This document shows positions 28,714 to 38,562 of a stretch of 64,000 nt of DNA, piece by piece. The stretch is taken from assembly GCF_001598855.1 (NCBI RefSeq), contig NZ_BCZS01000004.1, positions 124,001-188,000 on the forward strand, read 5' to 3'. The notes beneath the pieces are model-generated. The model worked only from the letters and a program-made list of their open reading frames with translations, did not search any database and was not told the origin of the DNA. The number at the start of each line of letters is the position of its first letter. Positions within the stretch are counted from its first letter, which is position 1. Origin of the DNA: Pluralibacter gergoviae ATCC 33028 = NBRC 105706. GTDB taxonomy: Bacteria; Pseudomonadota; Gammaproteobacteria; Enterobacterales; Enterobacteriaceae. The position numbers were made by a program, and so were the translations under genes.

Positions 28714-28760
28714 GCTATCCGCGATGTGCTGGCGATACGAAAAACACTATTTTCAGAGCA

Positions 28761-29165
28761 CTACTGCATCTGTTTCTTTTGATATTTTTTGCGGTACGCC
28801 AGCACTTTTTCAACATTCTCATTAGACCAGCCAAACAGCGGTTTCACCACTTCATACAGATCTATACCGAAAGCGGTTATTTTATAGGTCACTTCGATCG
28901 GCATTTTATTTCCGTTAACATGGCGCGTAACCAACCCATCCTCCTCAAGATTTTTTAACGTCTGCGAAAGCATTTTTTGAGAAAGTTTCTGATGTTTTTT
29001 TAGCAGAGAGCTAAAACGTTCAGGCCCGTTCACAATGTCCGAAAGCAGCATCAAAAACCACTTATTCGCCAGCCTTTCGAAGAGCAACGTCTGCGGACTA
29101 TCGGCATCATTATTTATTGAAAAGTCATTGAAATTTTTGTTTTCTGGTTTCTTCACGGTAACCAC
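28761..29165 (-). CDS. HxlR-family transcriptional regulator
   Basis: A 134-residue winged-helix regulator of the HxlR (DUF24) family. Core segments are FERLANKWFLMLLSDIVNGP, RFSSLLKKHQKLSQKMLSQTL and the wing LEEDGLVTRHVNGNKMPIEVTY. There is no cysteine at the usual redox position near the N-terminus, so control by electrophiles as in YodB is unlikely. The start is a GTG at 29165. It is divergent from a metallo-hydrolase gene, which it probably controls. Confidence 0.85.
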   Translation of the reverse strand: MVTVKKPENKNFNDFSINNDADSPQTLLFERLANKWFLMLLSDIVNGPERFSSLLKKHQKLSQKMLSQTLKNLEEDGLVTRHVNGNKMPIEVTYKITAFGIDLYEVVKPLFGWSNENVEKVLAYRKKYQKKQMQ

Positions 29166-29199
29166 CTATCCCACGGGTACCTGCTTTACAGGGCAATAA

Positions 29200-29212
29200 A
29201 TACAATTAGTAT
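29200..29212. promoter_or_regulatory. Candidate operator between hxlR-type gene and hydrolase gene
   Basis: ATAC-AATTA-GTAT is an inverted repeat of the TAC-N-GTA kind bound by HxlR/DUF24 regulators. It lies 32 bases before the hydrolase start and 34 bases from the regulator start, so binding could block both promoters. Confidence 0.45.
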
Positions 29213-29244
29213 AACTCTCGACCCATCATACAGGAGCATATACC

Positions 29245-30111
29245 ATGAGTGAAACCGCCCTCAGGACTAAAGTATTTCTCAGCAGTGATGAACATGACGG
29301 ATTCGGCGTCACCTCAACCATTATTTATGGTGAAAAAGAGGCCATGTTGGTCGATGCCCAATTTACTATTGCTAATGCGCACCGTCTGTTAGCGGACATT
29401 ATTGAATTAAATCGCGAACTGAAATACATTTTTATCACGCATCTTCACCCCGATCACTACCTGGGGCTCGAGGTCATTAAGGCCTATTACCCGGATGCCC
29501 GCGTCATTGCCTACCAAAAGGCCGCTGACGATATTAATGACGCCTACGATTTCAAAATTGATTACTGGGGTAATACGGTTCTGAAAAGTAACGGCGCCAA
29601 TATTAAATTTAGCGTCGAAAAATGGCAGCAGGATGAAATAACGCTGGAAGGCGAGCAAATCAAAATTCTCGGCCTGCTCTGCGGCGACTGCACGGATATT
29701 GCCGCGCTGTGGCTTGAAAAAAGCCGCACGCTGATTGCCTCCGACCTGGTCTTCGCCGACTGTCACGTCTGGATAGCGGATATGCGCACGCCGGAAATAT
29801 TGAAAAACTGGTTTAAGACACTGGATACGCTGGAAGCGCTGGAGCCGCTGCGCGTTATTCCCGGACACTCTTCGGCCGCCCTCACGCTCCATCCGTGCGC
29901 CATCAGCTTTACCCGCCAGTATATCAACGATTTTATTCGCGAGCTGAAGCGCAGCAAAGACTCCGCGCAGCTGGTGGCGACGATGGACAGACTTTATCCG
30001 GACTATCCGATACGCATCTGCCTCGAATACAGCGCGAAGATCCTTAAAGACCGCTATGTCTGGCCCGGCGACTGGCCGCTGTCGCTGCGGCATTTAGCGT
30101 CAGGCTACTGA
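29245..30111 (+). CDS. Metallo-beta-lactamase-fold hydrolase
   Basis: A 288-residue MBL-fold enzyme. The metal motif THLHPDHYLG (HxHxDH) is complete, with further ligands in CGDCTD/ASDLVFAD and the last histidine in VIPGHSS. It resembles the group of MBL hydrolases often paired with HxlR regulators, some acting on quorum or quinone-like substrates. The substrate here is unknown; antibiotic resistance is not implied. No signal peptide is seen, so it is probably cytoplasmic. The ATG at 29245 has a CAGGAGC site. Confidence 0.85.
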   Translation: MSETALRTKVFLSSDEHDGFGVTSTIIYGEKEAMLVDAQFTIANAHRLLADIIELNRELKYIFITHLHPDHYLGLEVIKAYYPDARVIAYQKAADDINDAYDFKIDYWGNTVLKSNGANIKFSVEKWQQDEITLEGEQIKILGLLCGDCTDIAALWLEKSRTLIASDLVFADCHVWIADMRTPEILKNWFKTLDTLEALEPLRVIPGHSSAALTLHPCAISFTRQYINDFIRELKRSKDSAQLVATMDRLYPDYPIRICLEYSAKILKDRYVWPGDWPLSLRHLASGY

Positions 30112-30162
30112 TCCCGGCGCGGTCTGCATCGCAGCACGGCCTGCGGTGCGAAGGCATTTCTG

Positions 30163-30474
30163 CTACACCTGCATATTCATAATGTCCTGATACGCCGCCA
30201 CCAGCTTGTTGCGCACCTGAATCCCCATCTGCAGCGAAATACTCGATTTTTGCAGGTCGGTCATCACATCGTTGAGCGCCACGCCCGGCTCGCCGATGGC
30301 AAACTTCTCCGCCTGCAGCTTCGCGCTGTTCTGGGCGTCGCTGATGCGGTCAAGGGCGGCGGTAAGCTGCCCGGAAAAGCTGATTTCGGGCTCCACATCG
30401 GGGCGCTGATTGCGCGCCAGGCTGGCGGTGGCCTGCATCTGCGACAGCACGCCTTCAATACCGGTTACGGCCAT
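30163..30474 (-). CDS. fliE: Flagellar hook-basal body adapter FliE
   Basis: A 103-residue protein joining MS ring and rod. The C-terminal part [20 protein letters not shown] and [17 protein letters not shown] is nearly identical to E. coli FliE. The ATG at 30474 gives [14 protein letters not shown], in line with the E. coli N-terminus; four codons upstream another ATG is open. It is divergent from fliF. Confidence 0.95.
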   Translation of the reverse strand: MAVTGIEGVLSQMQATASLARNQRPDVEPEISFSGQLTAALDRISDAQNSAKLQAEKFAIGEPGVALNDVMTDLQKSSISLQMGIQVRNKLVAAYQDIMNMQV

Positions 30475-30524
30475 AGCTCTCTCCACTAAAATTTTTACTG
30501 CACTGAGAGTAGCAGCAAGTCAAT

Positions 30525-30619
30525 AAGACAAAGACGCTAATTAGCGTGAAAAACCCCGGCTATTTGCGCCATCGGAATTGCGGGAACGCCGAATAATGGC
30601 ACGGCTATCACTTTGTCTT
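30525..30619. promoter_or_regulatory. Divergent fliE/fliF control region with FlhDC-like half sites
   Basis: CGGCTATTTGCGCCAT (30557-30572) read on the minus strand matches the FlhDC half-site consensus AATGGCAGAAATAGCG at most positions. AATGGCACGGCTAT (30595-30608) is a second half site. A perfect palindrome CGCTAATTAGCG lies at 30535-30546. The outer ends AAGACAAAG (30525-30533) and CTTTGTCTT (30611-30619) are exact inverted copies. Confidence 0.6.
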
Positions 30620-30688
30620 TGCCAAACCGGAGCACGTTTTGCTTTTCAACACCGTTAACGCCGTCAGGCAGGAATGTCGGGGTGCGCG

Positions 30689-32359
30689 ATGAACGCAACA
30701 GCCGCAAACACAACACCAACAAAAATGGCTGAATGGTTCGCACGCCTGCGCGAGAATCCGAAAATTCCACTTATGCTCGCCAGCGCCGCCGCGATTGCCA
30801 TCGTGGTGGCGCTGGTGCTGTGGGCAAAAGCGCCGGACTACCGGGTGCTGTTCAGCAATCTCAGCGACCAGGACGGCGGCGCCATCGTCACCCAGCTGCA
30901 GCAGATGAACGTCCCCTACCGCTTCGCCGACGGCGGCGGCGCCATTGAGGTACCCGCCGACAGCGTGCACGAGCTGCGTCTGCGCCTCGCCCAGCAGGGG
31001 TTGCCGAAGGGCGGCGCGGTGGGCTTTGAGCTGCTGGATCAGGAGAAGTTCGGCATCAGCCAGTTCAGCGAGCAGGTCAACTACCAGCGCGCCCTGGAGG
31101 GCGAGCTGGCCCGCACCGTTGAAACGCTCGGGCCGGTGAAGAGCGCCAGGGTGCACCTCGCGATGCCGAAGCCGTCGCTGTTCGTGCGCGAGCAGAAGCT
31201 GCCTTCCGCCTCCGTCACCCTCAACCTGCAGCCGGGCCGGGCGCTGGACGAGGGGCAGATTGCCGCCGTGGTACACCTCGTTTCCAGCGCCGTGGCGGGC
31301 CTGCCGCCGGGCAACGTCACGCTGGTCGATCAGAGCGGCCACCTGCTGACCCAGTCCGCCAGCGGCGATCGCGATCTCAACGACGCCCAGCTGAAATACG
31401 CCGCCGACGTCGAGGGCCGCATCCAGCGCCGCATCGAACTTATCCTCTCGCCGATCGTCGGCAGCGGCAACGTCCACGCCCAGGTCACCGCGCAGATCAA
31501 TTTCGACAATAAAGAGCAGACCGAGGAGCAGTACCGCCCCAACGGCGACGCCAGCCAGGCGGCGCTGCGCTCCCGCCAGGTGAGCGAAAGCACCCAGGGC
31601 AGCGGCCAGTCGCCGGGCGGCGTGCCGGGCGCGCTCTCCAATACGCCCTCCCCGGCCCCTACCGCGCCGATCAGCACCGCCCCGGCTAACCAGAACGGCG
31701 GCCAGCAGAAGAATCTCAGCACCACCGGCCAGGGCGGCGCCAGCAGCAGCTCGCGCAATGAGACCAGCAACTACGAAGTGGATCGCACCGTTCGCCACAC
31801 CAAAATGAACGTCGGCGACATCACCCGCCTGTCGGTGGCGGTGGTGGTGAACTATAACGACCTGGCGGACGGCAAGCCGCTGCCGCTCACCGCCGACCGG
31901 ATGAAGCAGATTGAAGATCTGACCCGGGAAGCGATGGGCTTCACCGCCGCCCGCGGCGACAGCCTTAACGTCGTCAACTCGCCGTTTACCCGCAGCGACG
32001 ACAGCGGCGGCGAACTGCCCTTCTGGCAGCAGAGCGCCTTTATCGATCTGCTGATGTCGGCGGGACGCTGGCTGCTGATCGCCCTGGTGGCCTGGCTGCT
32101 GTGGCGCAAGGTGGTGCGCCCGCAGCTTCAGGCCCGCCAGCAGGAAAGCAAGACCACCCTGGAGGCGGTGCGCGTCCAGCAGGAGACGGCTGACGCCGTG
32201 GAAGTCCGCCTGAGCAAAGATGAACAGCAGCAGGCCCGCAAGGCCAGCCAGCGGATGAACGCCGACGTGATGACGCAGCGCATTCGCGATATGTCCGACA
32301 ACGACCCGCGCATCGTGGCGCTGGTCATTCGCCAGTGGATGAGTAACGACCATGAGTAA
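30689..32359 (+). CDS. fliF: Flagellar MS-ring protein FliF
   Basis: A 556-residue inner-membrane ring protein. The N-terminal helix [20 protein letters not shown] and the C-terminal helix [14 protein letters not shown] flank the periplasmic ring domains ([38 protein letters not shown]). The C-terminal tail that binds FliG ([14 protein letters not shown]) is conserved. The Pro/Ser/Gly-rich linker near residues 300-360 is typical. The ATG at 30689 aligns with E. coli MNATAA; an in-frame ATG at 30674 is less likely. It overlaps fliG by eight bases. Confidence 0.96.
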   Translation: MNATAANTTPTKMAEWFARLRENPKIPLMLASAAAIAIVVALVLWAKAPDYRVLFSNLSDQDGGAIVTQLQQMNVPYRFADGGGAIEVPADSVHELRLRLAQQGLPKGGAVGFELLDQEKFGISQFSEQVNYQRALEGELARTVETLGPVKSARVHLAMPKPSLFVREQKLPSASVTLNLQPGRALDEGQIAAVVHLVSSAVAGLPPGNVTLVDQSGHLLTQSASGDRDLNDAQLKYAADVEGRIQRRIELILSPIVGSGNVHAQVTAQINFDNKEQTEEQYRPNGDASQAALRSRQVSESTQGSGQSPGGVPGALSNTPSPAPTAPISTAPANQNGGQQKNLSTTGQGGASSSSRNETSNYEVDRTVRHTKMNVGDITRLSVAVVVNYNDLADGKPLPLTADRMKQIEDLTREAMGFTAARGDSLNVVNSPFTRSDDSGGELPFWQQSAFIDLLMSAGRWLLIALVAWLLWRKVVRPQLQARQQESKTTLEAVRVQQETADAVEVRLSKDEQQQARKASQRMNADVMTQRIRDMSDNDPRIVALVIRQWMSNDHE

Positions 32360-33347
32360 CCTGACCGGCAGCGACAAAAGCGCCATCCTGCTGATGACCC
32401 TCGGCGAAGATCGCGCCGCCGAGGTGTTCAAACACCTCAACAGCCGCGAGGTGCAGCAGCTCAGCGCCGCGATGGCCAGCGTGCGCCAGATCTCCAACAA
32501 GCAGTTGACCGACGTGCTGGCGGAGTTTGAGCAGGAGGCGGAGCAGTACGCTACCCTCAATATCAACGCCAACGAGTATCTGCGCTCGGTGCTGGTGAAG
32601 GCGCTGGGGGAAGACCGCGCCGCCAGTCTGCTGGAGGATATTCTCGAAACCCGCGAAACCACCAGCGGCATGGAGACCCTCAACTTTATGGAGCCGCAGA
32701 GCGCCGCCGACCTGATTCGCGACGAACATCCGCAGATCATCGCCACCATTCTCGTGCACCTCAAGCGCGCCCAGGCCGCCGATATTCTGGCCCTGTTCGA
32801 CGAGCGTCTACGCCACGATGTGATGCTGCGCATCGCCACCTTCGGCGGCGTGCAGCCGGCGGCGCTGGCCGAGCTGACGGAAGTGCTCAATAACCTGCTC
32901 GACGGCCAGAATCTCAAGCGCAGCAAAATGGGCGGCATCCGCACCGCCGCCGAGATAATCAACCTGATGAAAACCCAGCAGGAAGAGGCGATCATTACCG
33001 CCGTGCGCGACTTCGACGGTGAGCTGGCGCAGAAGATCATCGACGAAATGTTCCTGTTCGAAAACCTGGTGGACGTGGACGACCGCAGCATCCAGCGCCT
33101 GCTGCAGGAAGTGGACTCCGAATCGCTGCTGGTGGCCCTCAAGGGCGCCGAACAGCCGCTGCGCGAGAAGTTCCTGCGCAACATGTCCCAGCGCGCCGCC
33201 GATATCCTGCGCGACGACCTGGCCAACCGCGGCCCGGTGCGCCTGTCGCTGGTAGAGAACGAGCAGAAGGCCATTCTGCTGATTGTCCGCCGCCTGGCGG
33301 AGAGCGGCGAGATGGTGATCGGCAGCGGAGACGATGCCTATGTCTGA
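32352..33347 (+). CDS. fliG: Flagellar motor switch protein FliG
   Basis: A 331-residue switch protein, the same length as E. coli FliG. The N-terminal domain binds FliF; the EHPQ motif ([15 protein letters not shown]) in the middle domain binds FliM. The C-terminal charged ridge that meets MotA is seen in [23 protein letters not shown]. It overlaps both neighbours, so it is translationally coupled. Confidence 0.97.
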   Translation: MSNLTGSDKSAILLMTLGEDRAAEVFKHLNSREVQQLSAAMASVRQISNKQLTDVLAEFEQEAEQYATLNINANEYLRSVLVKALGEDRAASLLEDILETRETTSGMETLNFMEPQSAADLIRDEHPQIIATILVHLKRAQAADILALFDERLRHDVMLRIATFGGVQPAALAELTEVLNNLLDGQNLKRSKMGGIRTAAEIINLMKTQQEEAIITAVRDFDGELAQKIIDEMFLFENLVDVDDRSIQRLLQEVDSESLLVALKGAEQPLREKFLRNMSQRAADILRDDLANRGPVRLSLVENEQKAILLIVRRLAESGEMVIGSGDDAYV

Positions 33348-34053
33348 CAGCACGCCCTGGCAGATCTGGCGGCCTGACGACCTGCTGCCCGCTCCCGATG
33401 CCGCAGAGATGCCCGCTGAGCTGCCTGCCGGGCTGCCGCCCGATACCGCACCGGCTGAAGAGGTACTCAGCGACGCACAGCAGCTTGCGCAGCAGTTGGC
33501 CCAGGCCCAGCAGCGGGCCCACGAGCAGGGCTACGCCGCCGGCCTTGCCGAAGGCCACAGCGCGGGCCACGCCAGCGGCTTCGCCCAGGGTTTAAGCGAG
33601 GGGCTCGCCCAGGGGCTGGCCCAGGCCCGCGAAGAGCAGGCCCCGGTGCAGGCGCAGATGCAGCAGCTGCTGAGCGAGTTTCAGCACACCCTCGACGCGC
33701 TGGACGGCGCGATCGCCTCGCGTCTGATGCAGATGGCGCTGGCGGCGGCCCGTCAGGTTCTCGGCCAGGCGCCCGCCGTCGACGGCAGCGCCCTTATCCA
33801 GCAGATTCAGCAGCTGCTCCAGCAGGAGCCGCTGTTCAGCGGCAAACCGCTGCTGCGGGTGCACCCGGACGACCTGGCCCGCGTCGAAGAGATGCTCGGC
33901 GCCACCCTTAACCTGCACGGCTGGCGCCTGCGCGGCGATCCGGCCCTGCACCGGGGCGGCTGTAAAGTCGCCGCCGACGAAGGCGATCTCGATGCCAGCC
34001 TCGCCACCCGCTGGCAGGAGCTGTGTCGGCTGGCCGCGCCGGGCGTGCTCTGA
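33340..34053 (+). CDS. fliH: Flagellar export ATPase regulator FliH
   Basis: A 237-residue protein that holds FliI and links it to the C ring. The N-terminal [15 protein letters not shown] resembles the E. coli segment that binds FliN/FlhA through Trp residues. A glycine-repeat helix ([19 protein letters not shown] to about residue 95) is typical of FliH. The C-terminal half matches closely. The ATG at 33340 aligns with E. coli MSD; it overlaps the fliG end by eight bases. Confidence 0.95.
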   Translation: MSDSTPWQIWRPDDLLPAPDAAEMPAELPAGLPPDTAPAEEVLSDAQQLAQQLAQAQQRAHEQGYAAGLAEGHSAGHASGFAQGLSEGLAQGLAQAREEQAPVQAQMQQLLSEFQHTLDALDGAIASRLMQMALAAARQVLGQAPAVDGSALIQQIQQLLQQEPLFSGKPLLRVHPDDLARVEEMLGATLNLHGWRLRGDPALHRGGCKVAADEGDLDASLATRWQELCRLAAPGVL

Positions 34054-35417
34054 TGACCGCCCGTCTGACCCGCTGGCTAACGGCGCTCGACGCCTTCGAA
34101 GCCAGAATCAGCCAGCTGCCCGCCGTGCGCCGCTACGGTCGACTGACCCGCGCCACCGGCCTGGTGCTGGAGGCCACCGGTCTCCAGCTGCCGCTGGGGG
34201 CCACCTGCGTGATCGAACGCCAGCAGAACGGCGGGATCTGCGAGGTGGAGAGCGAAGTGGTCGGCTTCAACGGCCAGCGCCTGTTCCTCATGCCGCTGGA
34301 GGAGGTCGAAGGCATTGTGCCCGGCGCCCGGGTCTACGCCCGGGGCAGCGATGGGCAAAACGGCAAGCAGCTGCCGCTCGGCCCGGCGCTGCTCGGCCGG
34401 GTGCTGGACGGCAGCGGCAGGCCGCTTGACGGCCTCCCCGCCCCGGATAGCGGCGAAACCGGGACGCTGACCAGCGCGCCGTTTAACCCGCTGCAGCGCA
34501 CGCCCATCGAAGAGGTGCTCGACACCGGGGTGCGGGCTATCAACGCCCTGCTCACCGTCGGGCGCGGCCAGCGCATGGGGCTGTTCGCCGGCTCCGGCGT
34601 CGGCAAAAGCGTGCTGCTGGGGATGATGGCCCGCTACACCCGCGCCGACGTGATCGTCGTCGGCCTGATCGGCGAGCGCGGCCGCGAGGTGAAGGATTTT
34701 ATCGAGAATATTCTCGGCGCAGAAGGCCGGGCCCGCTCGGTAGTGATCGCCGCGCCGGCGGACGTCTCGCCCCTGCTGCGGATGCAGGGCGCGGCCTACG
34801 CCACGCGCATCGCCGAAGATTTCCGCGACCGGGGCCAGCACGTCCTGCTGATCATGGACTCGCTGACCCGCTACGCTATGGCCCAGCGCGAAATCGCGCT
34901 GGCTATCGGCGAGCCGCCGGCCACCAAAGGCTACCCGCCCTCGGTATTCGCCAAACTGCCGGCGCTGGTAGAGCGCGCGGGCAACGGCATCAGCGGCGGC
35001 GGCTCGGTTACCGCCTTCTATACCGTGCTGACCGAAGGCGACGACCAGCAGGATCCGATTGCCGACTCGGCGCGGGCGATCCTCGACGGCCACGTGGTGC
35101 TCTCGCGCCGCCTGGCGGAGGCCGGACACTATCCGGCTATTGATATTGAGGCGTCGATCAGCCGGGCAATGACCGCCCTGATAAGCGACGCGCACTATGC
35201 GCAGGTCCGGCAGTTCAAGCAGCTGCTCGCCAGCTTCCAGCGCAACCGCGATCTGGTCAGCGTCGGCGCCTACGCCCGGGGCAGCGATCCGACGCTGGAT
35301 CGCGCCATCGCCCTCTGGCCGCAGCTGGAGCAGTTTTTACAGCAGGGCATCTTCGAGCAGGCGGACTTCGGCGCCTCGCTGCAGGCCCTTGACCAGATTT
35401 TCCCGGCTGTCCGATAG
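34053..35417 (+). CDS. fliI: Flagellum-specific export ATPase FliI
   Basis: A 454-residue F1-beta-like ATPase that helps unfold and load export substrates. Walker A is [11 protein letters not shown], the catalytic Glu is in [13 protein letters not shown], and Walker B is [13 protein letters not shown]. The start at 34053 shares a base with the fliH stop (TGATG), so reinitiation is likely. Longer reading frames upstream lie within fliH. Confidence 0.96.
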   Translation: MTARLTRWLTALDAFEARISQLPAVRRYGRLTRATGLVLEATGLQLPLGATCVIERQQNGGICEVESEVVGFNGQRLFLMPLEEVEGIVPGARVYARGSDGQNGKQLPLGPALLGRVLDGSGRPLDGLPAPDSGETGTLTSAPFNPLQRTPIEEVLDTGVRAINALLTVGRGQRMGLFAGSGVGKSVLLGMMARYTRADVIVVGLIGERGREVKDFIENILGAEGRARSVVIAAPADVSPLLRMQGAAYATRIAEDFRDRGQHVLLIMDSLTRYAMAQREIALAIGEPPATKGYPPSVFAKLPALVERAGNGISGGGSVTAFYTVLTEGDDQQDPIADSARAILDGHVVLSRRLAEAGHYPAIDIEASISRAMTALISDAHYAQVRQFKQLLASFQRNRDLVSVGAYARGSDPTLDRAIALWPQLEQFLQQGIFEQADFGASLQALDQIFPAVR

Positions 35418-35432
35418 CCGCAGAGGAGTCCT

Positions 35433-35876
35433 ATGACGCAACATGGCGCACTGAATACCCTGAAGACGCTGGCCGAGCAGGAGGTGGACAGCGCCGCCCG
35501 CCTGCTCGGCGAGATGCGCCGGGGCTGCCAGCAGGCCGAGGAGCAGCTGACCATGCTGATGAACTATCAGCTTGAGTACCAGACCGGTCTCAACGGCGAT
35601 ATGGCGCAGGGCATCGCCAGCCTGCGCTGGCAGAACTACCAGCAGTTTATCCAGACCCTGGAGACCGCCATCGAACAGCACCGCCGACAGCTGATCCAGT
35701 GGCAGAACAAGGTCGAGCAGGCGCTCGGCGCCTGGCGCGAGAAAAAACAGCGCCTGCAGGCCTGGCAGACGCTGCAGGAGCGGCAGGCCAGCGCCGCCCG
35801 GCTGGCGGAAAACCGCCTCGATCAGAAAAAAATGGACGAGTTCGCCCAGCGGGCCGGACAGAGGAAACCCGAATGA
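35433..35876 (+). CDS. fliJ: Flagellar export coiled-coil protein FliJ
   Basis: A 147-residue protein predicted almost wholly as an antiparallel coiled coil ([19 protein letters not shown] through [19 protein letters not shown]). It sits in the FliI hexamer like the gamma subunit of F1. Length equals E. coli FliJ. It overlaps fliK by four bases. Confidence 0.93.
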   Translation: MTQHGALNTLKTLAEQEVDSAARLLGEMRRGCQQAEEQLTMLMNYQLEYQTGLNGDMAQGIASLRWQNYQQFIQTLETAIEQHRRQLIQWQNKVEQALGAWREKKQRLQAWQTLQERQASAARLAENRLDQKKMDEFAQRAGQRKPE

Positions 35877-36988
35877 TTACGCTTGCCACTCTCCGCACTT
35901 CTGACGCAGCGCTGCCCGGCGGGAGCGGGCGCGCCGAGCCCGGCGACGCCGCAGACGGCTTTCTGGCGCTGCTCGGCGACGCGCTCGCCGCCGGCGCGGA
36001 CAAAAAATCGCCGCTGAAGGGCAAACTGCTTCCCGTTGACGATAGCGCCGTCGGGCGGCGGACCGCGGACGACGAGAAGCCGGCCCTGACCGCCGCTCTG
36101 CCCCTGCCGCGATCCCTGACGCCCGCGGCGGCGGCAGGCGAGCGGGCGGAGAAGACAAGTCCGGCCGATAAGCCCGGGGACGACGGCGACCCGGCGGCGG
36201 CGCTGGGCGCCCTGCTGGCCATGCTGCCGCAGGTCACCCAGCCGCCCGCGCAGGCTCACGCCGGCCGGGCCGCCGTCAGCGCCGCGCCGCCTGCGGGCGG
36301 CGGCCGGAGCACCGGGACAGAACGCCCGGCGGACGCGCTTCCCCTCGCCGCCGCTGCCGCCGCACCCGCCGGACAGCAGGCGCCCGTCCCCGATGCAGAC
36401 GCGCGGCCGATTGCCATTCAGCCGGCCGCCGCGCCCGCGCCGGCTGCCGCCGATATCAGCCCCGCCGCCGCACCGCCGGCGCCGGTTATCAGCGCCGCGA
36501 CGGCGACGGTCAATACGCATCCGGTGGTCACGGTCAACGCCCAGCTCGGCACCCCGGAGTGGCAGCAGAGCGTCAGCCAGCACATTACCCTGTTTACCCG
36601 CCAGGGGCAGCACAGCGCCGAGCTGAAGCTGCATCCGCAGGATCTGGGCCAGGTGACCATCAGCATGAAGGTGGAGGATAACCAGGCCCAGCTGCAGATG
36701 GTTTCCGGCCACGGCCACGTGCGCGCCGCGCTGGAGGCCGCTCTGCCCCAGCTGCGCAGCCAGCTCGCCGACAGCGGTATCCAGCTCACCCAGAGCAGCA
36801 TCAGCAGCGATGCCTCCGGCGGTCAGCAGCAGTCTGCCTTTCAGCAGCCCCCGCAGCCGCATTTCACTAAAGGAAACGGCTTCACTGCCGATGATAGCGC
36901 TGCGGCCCCGGGTGAAGAGAGCCTGAGCGCGCCCGCCGCGCTGCAGCTGCGCGCCCGCGGCGACGGCGCCGTCGACACTTTCGCCTAA
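35873..36988 (+). CDS. fliK: Flagellar hook-length control protein FliK
   Basis: A 371-residue secreted ruler protein. The N-terminal and central part is very Ala/Pro-rich and poorly conserved. The C-terminal switch domain is clear: [40 protein letters not shown], and [21 protein letters not shown]. It measures hook length and flips export specificity at FlhB. The ATG at 35873 overlaps the fliJ stop; the frame continues far upstream within fliJ by chance. Confidence 0.93.
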   Translation: MITLATLRTSDAALPGGSGRAEPGDAADGFLALLGDALAAGADKKSPLKGKLLPVDDSAVGRRTADDEKPALTAALPLPRSLTPAAAAGERAEKTSPADKPGDDGDPAAALGALLAMLPQVTQPPAQAHAGRAAVSAAPPAGGGRSTGTERPADALPLAAAAAAPAGQQAPVPDADARPIAIQPAAAPAPAAADISPAAAPPAPVISAATATVNTHPVVTVNAQLGTPEWQQSVSQHITLFTRQGQHSAELKLHPQDLGQVTISMKVEDNQAQLQMVSGHGHVRAALEAALPQLRSQLADSGIQLTQSSISSDASGGQQQSAFQQPPQPHFTKGNGFTADDSAAAPGEESLSAPAALQLRARGDGAVDTFA

Positions 36989-37004
36989 CGCCCGAGGTAA
37001 GGCG

Positions 37005-37053
37005 ATTATTCCCGCCTTTTCCGCGCTTTGCGCGCGGGGTAAGGCGGGATAAT
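37005..37053 (+). other. Large hairpin between fliK and fliL
   Basis: ATTATTCCCGCCTT (37005-37018) pairs with AAGGCGGGATAAT (37041-37053) with one bulged T, and an inner CCGCGC/GCGCGG stem (37021-37026/37032-37037) fills the loop. It lies 33 bases before fliL. There is no T-tract, so it may be an mRNA stabiliser or processing site. Confidence 0.65.
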
Positions 37054-37085
37054 GCCCCGATAAGCCTAAAGGAAAAACCTAACCC

Positions 37086-37553
37086 ATGACTGACTCCGCG
37101 ATTGCTAAGAAAAGCAGACGCCAAATCTGGATCCCGCTGCTGGTACTGGTCGCGCTGCTGGCCTGCGCCGCGGCGGGCTATGCCTGGTGGCGGCTGCAGC
37201 ACCAGCCCGCCGCCGAAGCGAGCAAAGCCCCGCCGCCGCCCGCCGCGCCGGTGTTCTGGGCGCTGGATACCTTTACCGTTAACCTCGGCGACGCCGACCG
37301 GGTGCTCTATATCGGCATCACCCTGCGCCTGAAGGACGAGGCGACCCGCGCGCGGATGAATGAATACCTGCCGGAGGTGCGCAGCCGCCTGCTGCTGCTG
37401 TTCTCCCGCCAGGACGCGACGCAGCTCGCCTCCGACACCGGCAAGCAGAAGCTGGTGGAGGCTATCAAGCAGACGCTGGCCGCGCCGCTGGTGCCGGGTC
37501 AGCCGAAGCAGGATGTGACCGACGTGCTCTACACTGCCTTTATTCTGCGGTAG
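37086..37553 (+). CDS. fliL: Flagellar basal-body protein FliL
   Basis: A 155-residue single-pass inner-membrane protein: a membrane helix [20 protein letters not shown] near residues 17-36, a Pro/Ala-rich linker, then a periplasmic domain ([37 protein letters not shown]). It supports stator function, notably in swarming. The ATG at 37086 follows AAAGGAAAAACC. It starts the fliLMNOPQR group. (The helix is written here to its core residues.). Confidence 0.94.
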   Translation: MTDSAIAKKSRRQIWIPLLVLVALLACAAAGYAWWRLQHQPAAEASKAPPPPAAPVFWALDTFTVNLGDADRVLYIGITLRLKDEATRARMNEYLPEVRSRLLLLFSRQDATQLASDTGKQKLVEAIKQTLAAPLVPGQPKQDVTDVLYTAFILR

Positions 37554-37557
37554 CCGT

Positions 37558-38562
37558 ATGGGTGACAACATTCTTTCCCAGGCGGAGATCGACGCCCTGC
37601 TCAACGGCGACGGCGACCGGGGCGATGAGCCGCAGGCCGCCGCTATCGGCGACGATCTCGTTCGTCCCTACGATCCCAACACCCAGCGCCGCGTGGTGCG
37701 CGAGCGTCTGCAGGCGCTGGAGATTATTAACGAGCGCTTTGCCCGCCACTTCCGCATGGGGCTGTTTAACCTGCTGCGCCGCAGCCCGGATATTACCGTC
37801 GGGGCAATTAAGATCCAGCCGTACCACGAGTTCGCCCGCAACCTGCCGGTGCCGACCAACCTCAACCTCATCCACCTCAAGCCGCTGCGCGGCACCGGGC
37901 TGTTTGTCTTTTCCCCGGGGCTGGTATTTATCGCCGTCGATAACCTGTTCGGCGGCGACGGGCGCTTCCCGACCAAAGTGGAGGGACGCGAATTTACGCC
38001 CACCGAGCAGCGGGTGATCCACCGCATGCTCAAGCTGGCGCTGGAGGGCTACAGCGACGCCTGGAAGGCGATCAATCCGCTGGAGGTAGAGTACGTCCGC
38101 TCCGAGATGCAGGTGAAATTCACCAACATCACCACCTCGCCGAACGATATCGTGGTCAACACGCCGTTTCACGTCGAGATCGGCAACCTGAGCGGCGAGT
38201 TCAACATCTGCCTGCCGTTCAGCATGATCGAGCCGCTGCGCGAGCTGCTGGTCAACCCGCCGCTGGAGAACTCCCGCCGCGAGGATCAGCACTGGCGCGA
38301 AAACCTGGTGCGCCAGGTGCAGCACTCGGAGCTGGAGCTGGTGGCCAACTTTACCGACATCTCGCTGCGGCTGTCGCAGATCCTGACCCTGAAGCCCGGC
38401 GACGTGCTGCCCATCGACAAGCCGGAGCGCATCATCGCCCACGTCGACGGCGTGCCGGTGCTGACCAGCCAGTACGGCACCGTCGGCGGCCAGTACGCCC
38501 TGCGGGTCGAGCACCTGATTAACCCGATACTGAATTCCCTGAACGAGGACCCGCCCAAATGA
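37558..38562 (+). CDS. fliM: Flagellar motor switch protein FliM
   Basis: A 334-residue switch protein, the same length as in E. coli. The N-terminal CheY-P-binding peptide is intact (LSQAEIDALLNGD). The middle domain has the FliG-binding GG(D/E)GRFPTK loop. The C-terminal SpoA domain pairs with FliN. It begins four bases after fliL and overlaps fliN by four bases. Confidence 0.97.
   Translation: MGDNILSQAEIDALLNGDGDRGDEPQAAAIGDDLVRPYDPNTQRRVVRERLQALEIINERFARHFRMGLFNLLRRSPDITVGAIKIQPYHEFARNLPVPTNLNLIHLKPLRGTGLFVFSPGLVFIAVDNLFGGDGRFPTKVEGREFTPTEQRVIHRMLKLALEGYSDAWKAINPLEVEYVRSEMQVKFTNITTSPNDIVVNTPFHVEIGNLSGEFNICLPFSMIEPLRELLVNPPLENSRREDQHWRENLVRQVQHSELELVANFTDISLRLSQILTLKPGDVLPIDKPERIIAHVDGVPVLTSQYGTVGGQYALRVEHLINPILNSLNEDPPK

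Noticed and set aside
30608-33274. A very long open frame on the minus strand across fliF and fliG
   Set aside because: It is antisense to two highly conserved flagellar genes, its translation is low-complexity with Arg/Ala/Ser runs, and long antisense frames are expected in GC-rich genes.
33520-33640. Repetitive GC-rich DNA in fliH
   Set aside because: It encodes the normal glycine-repeat helix of FliH and is not a separate repeat element.
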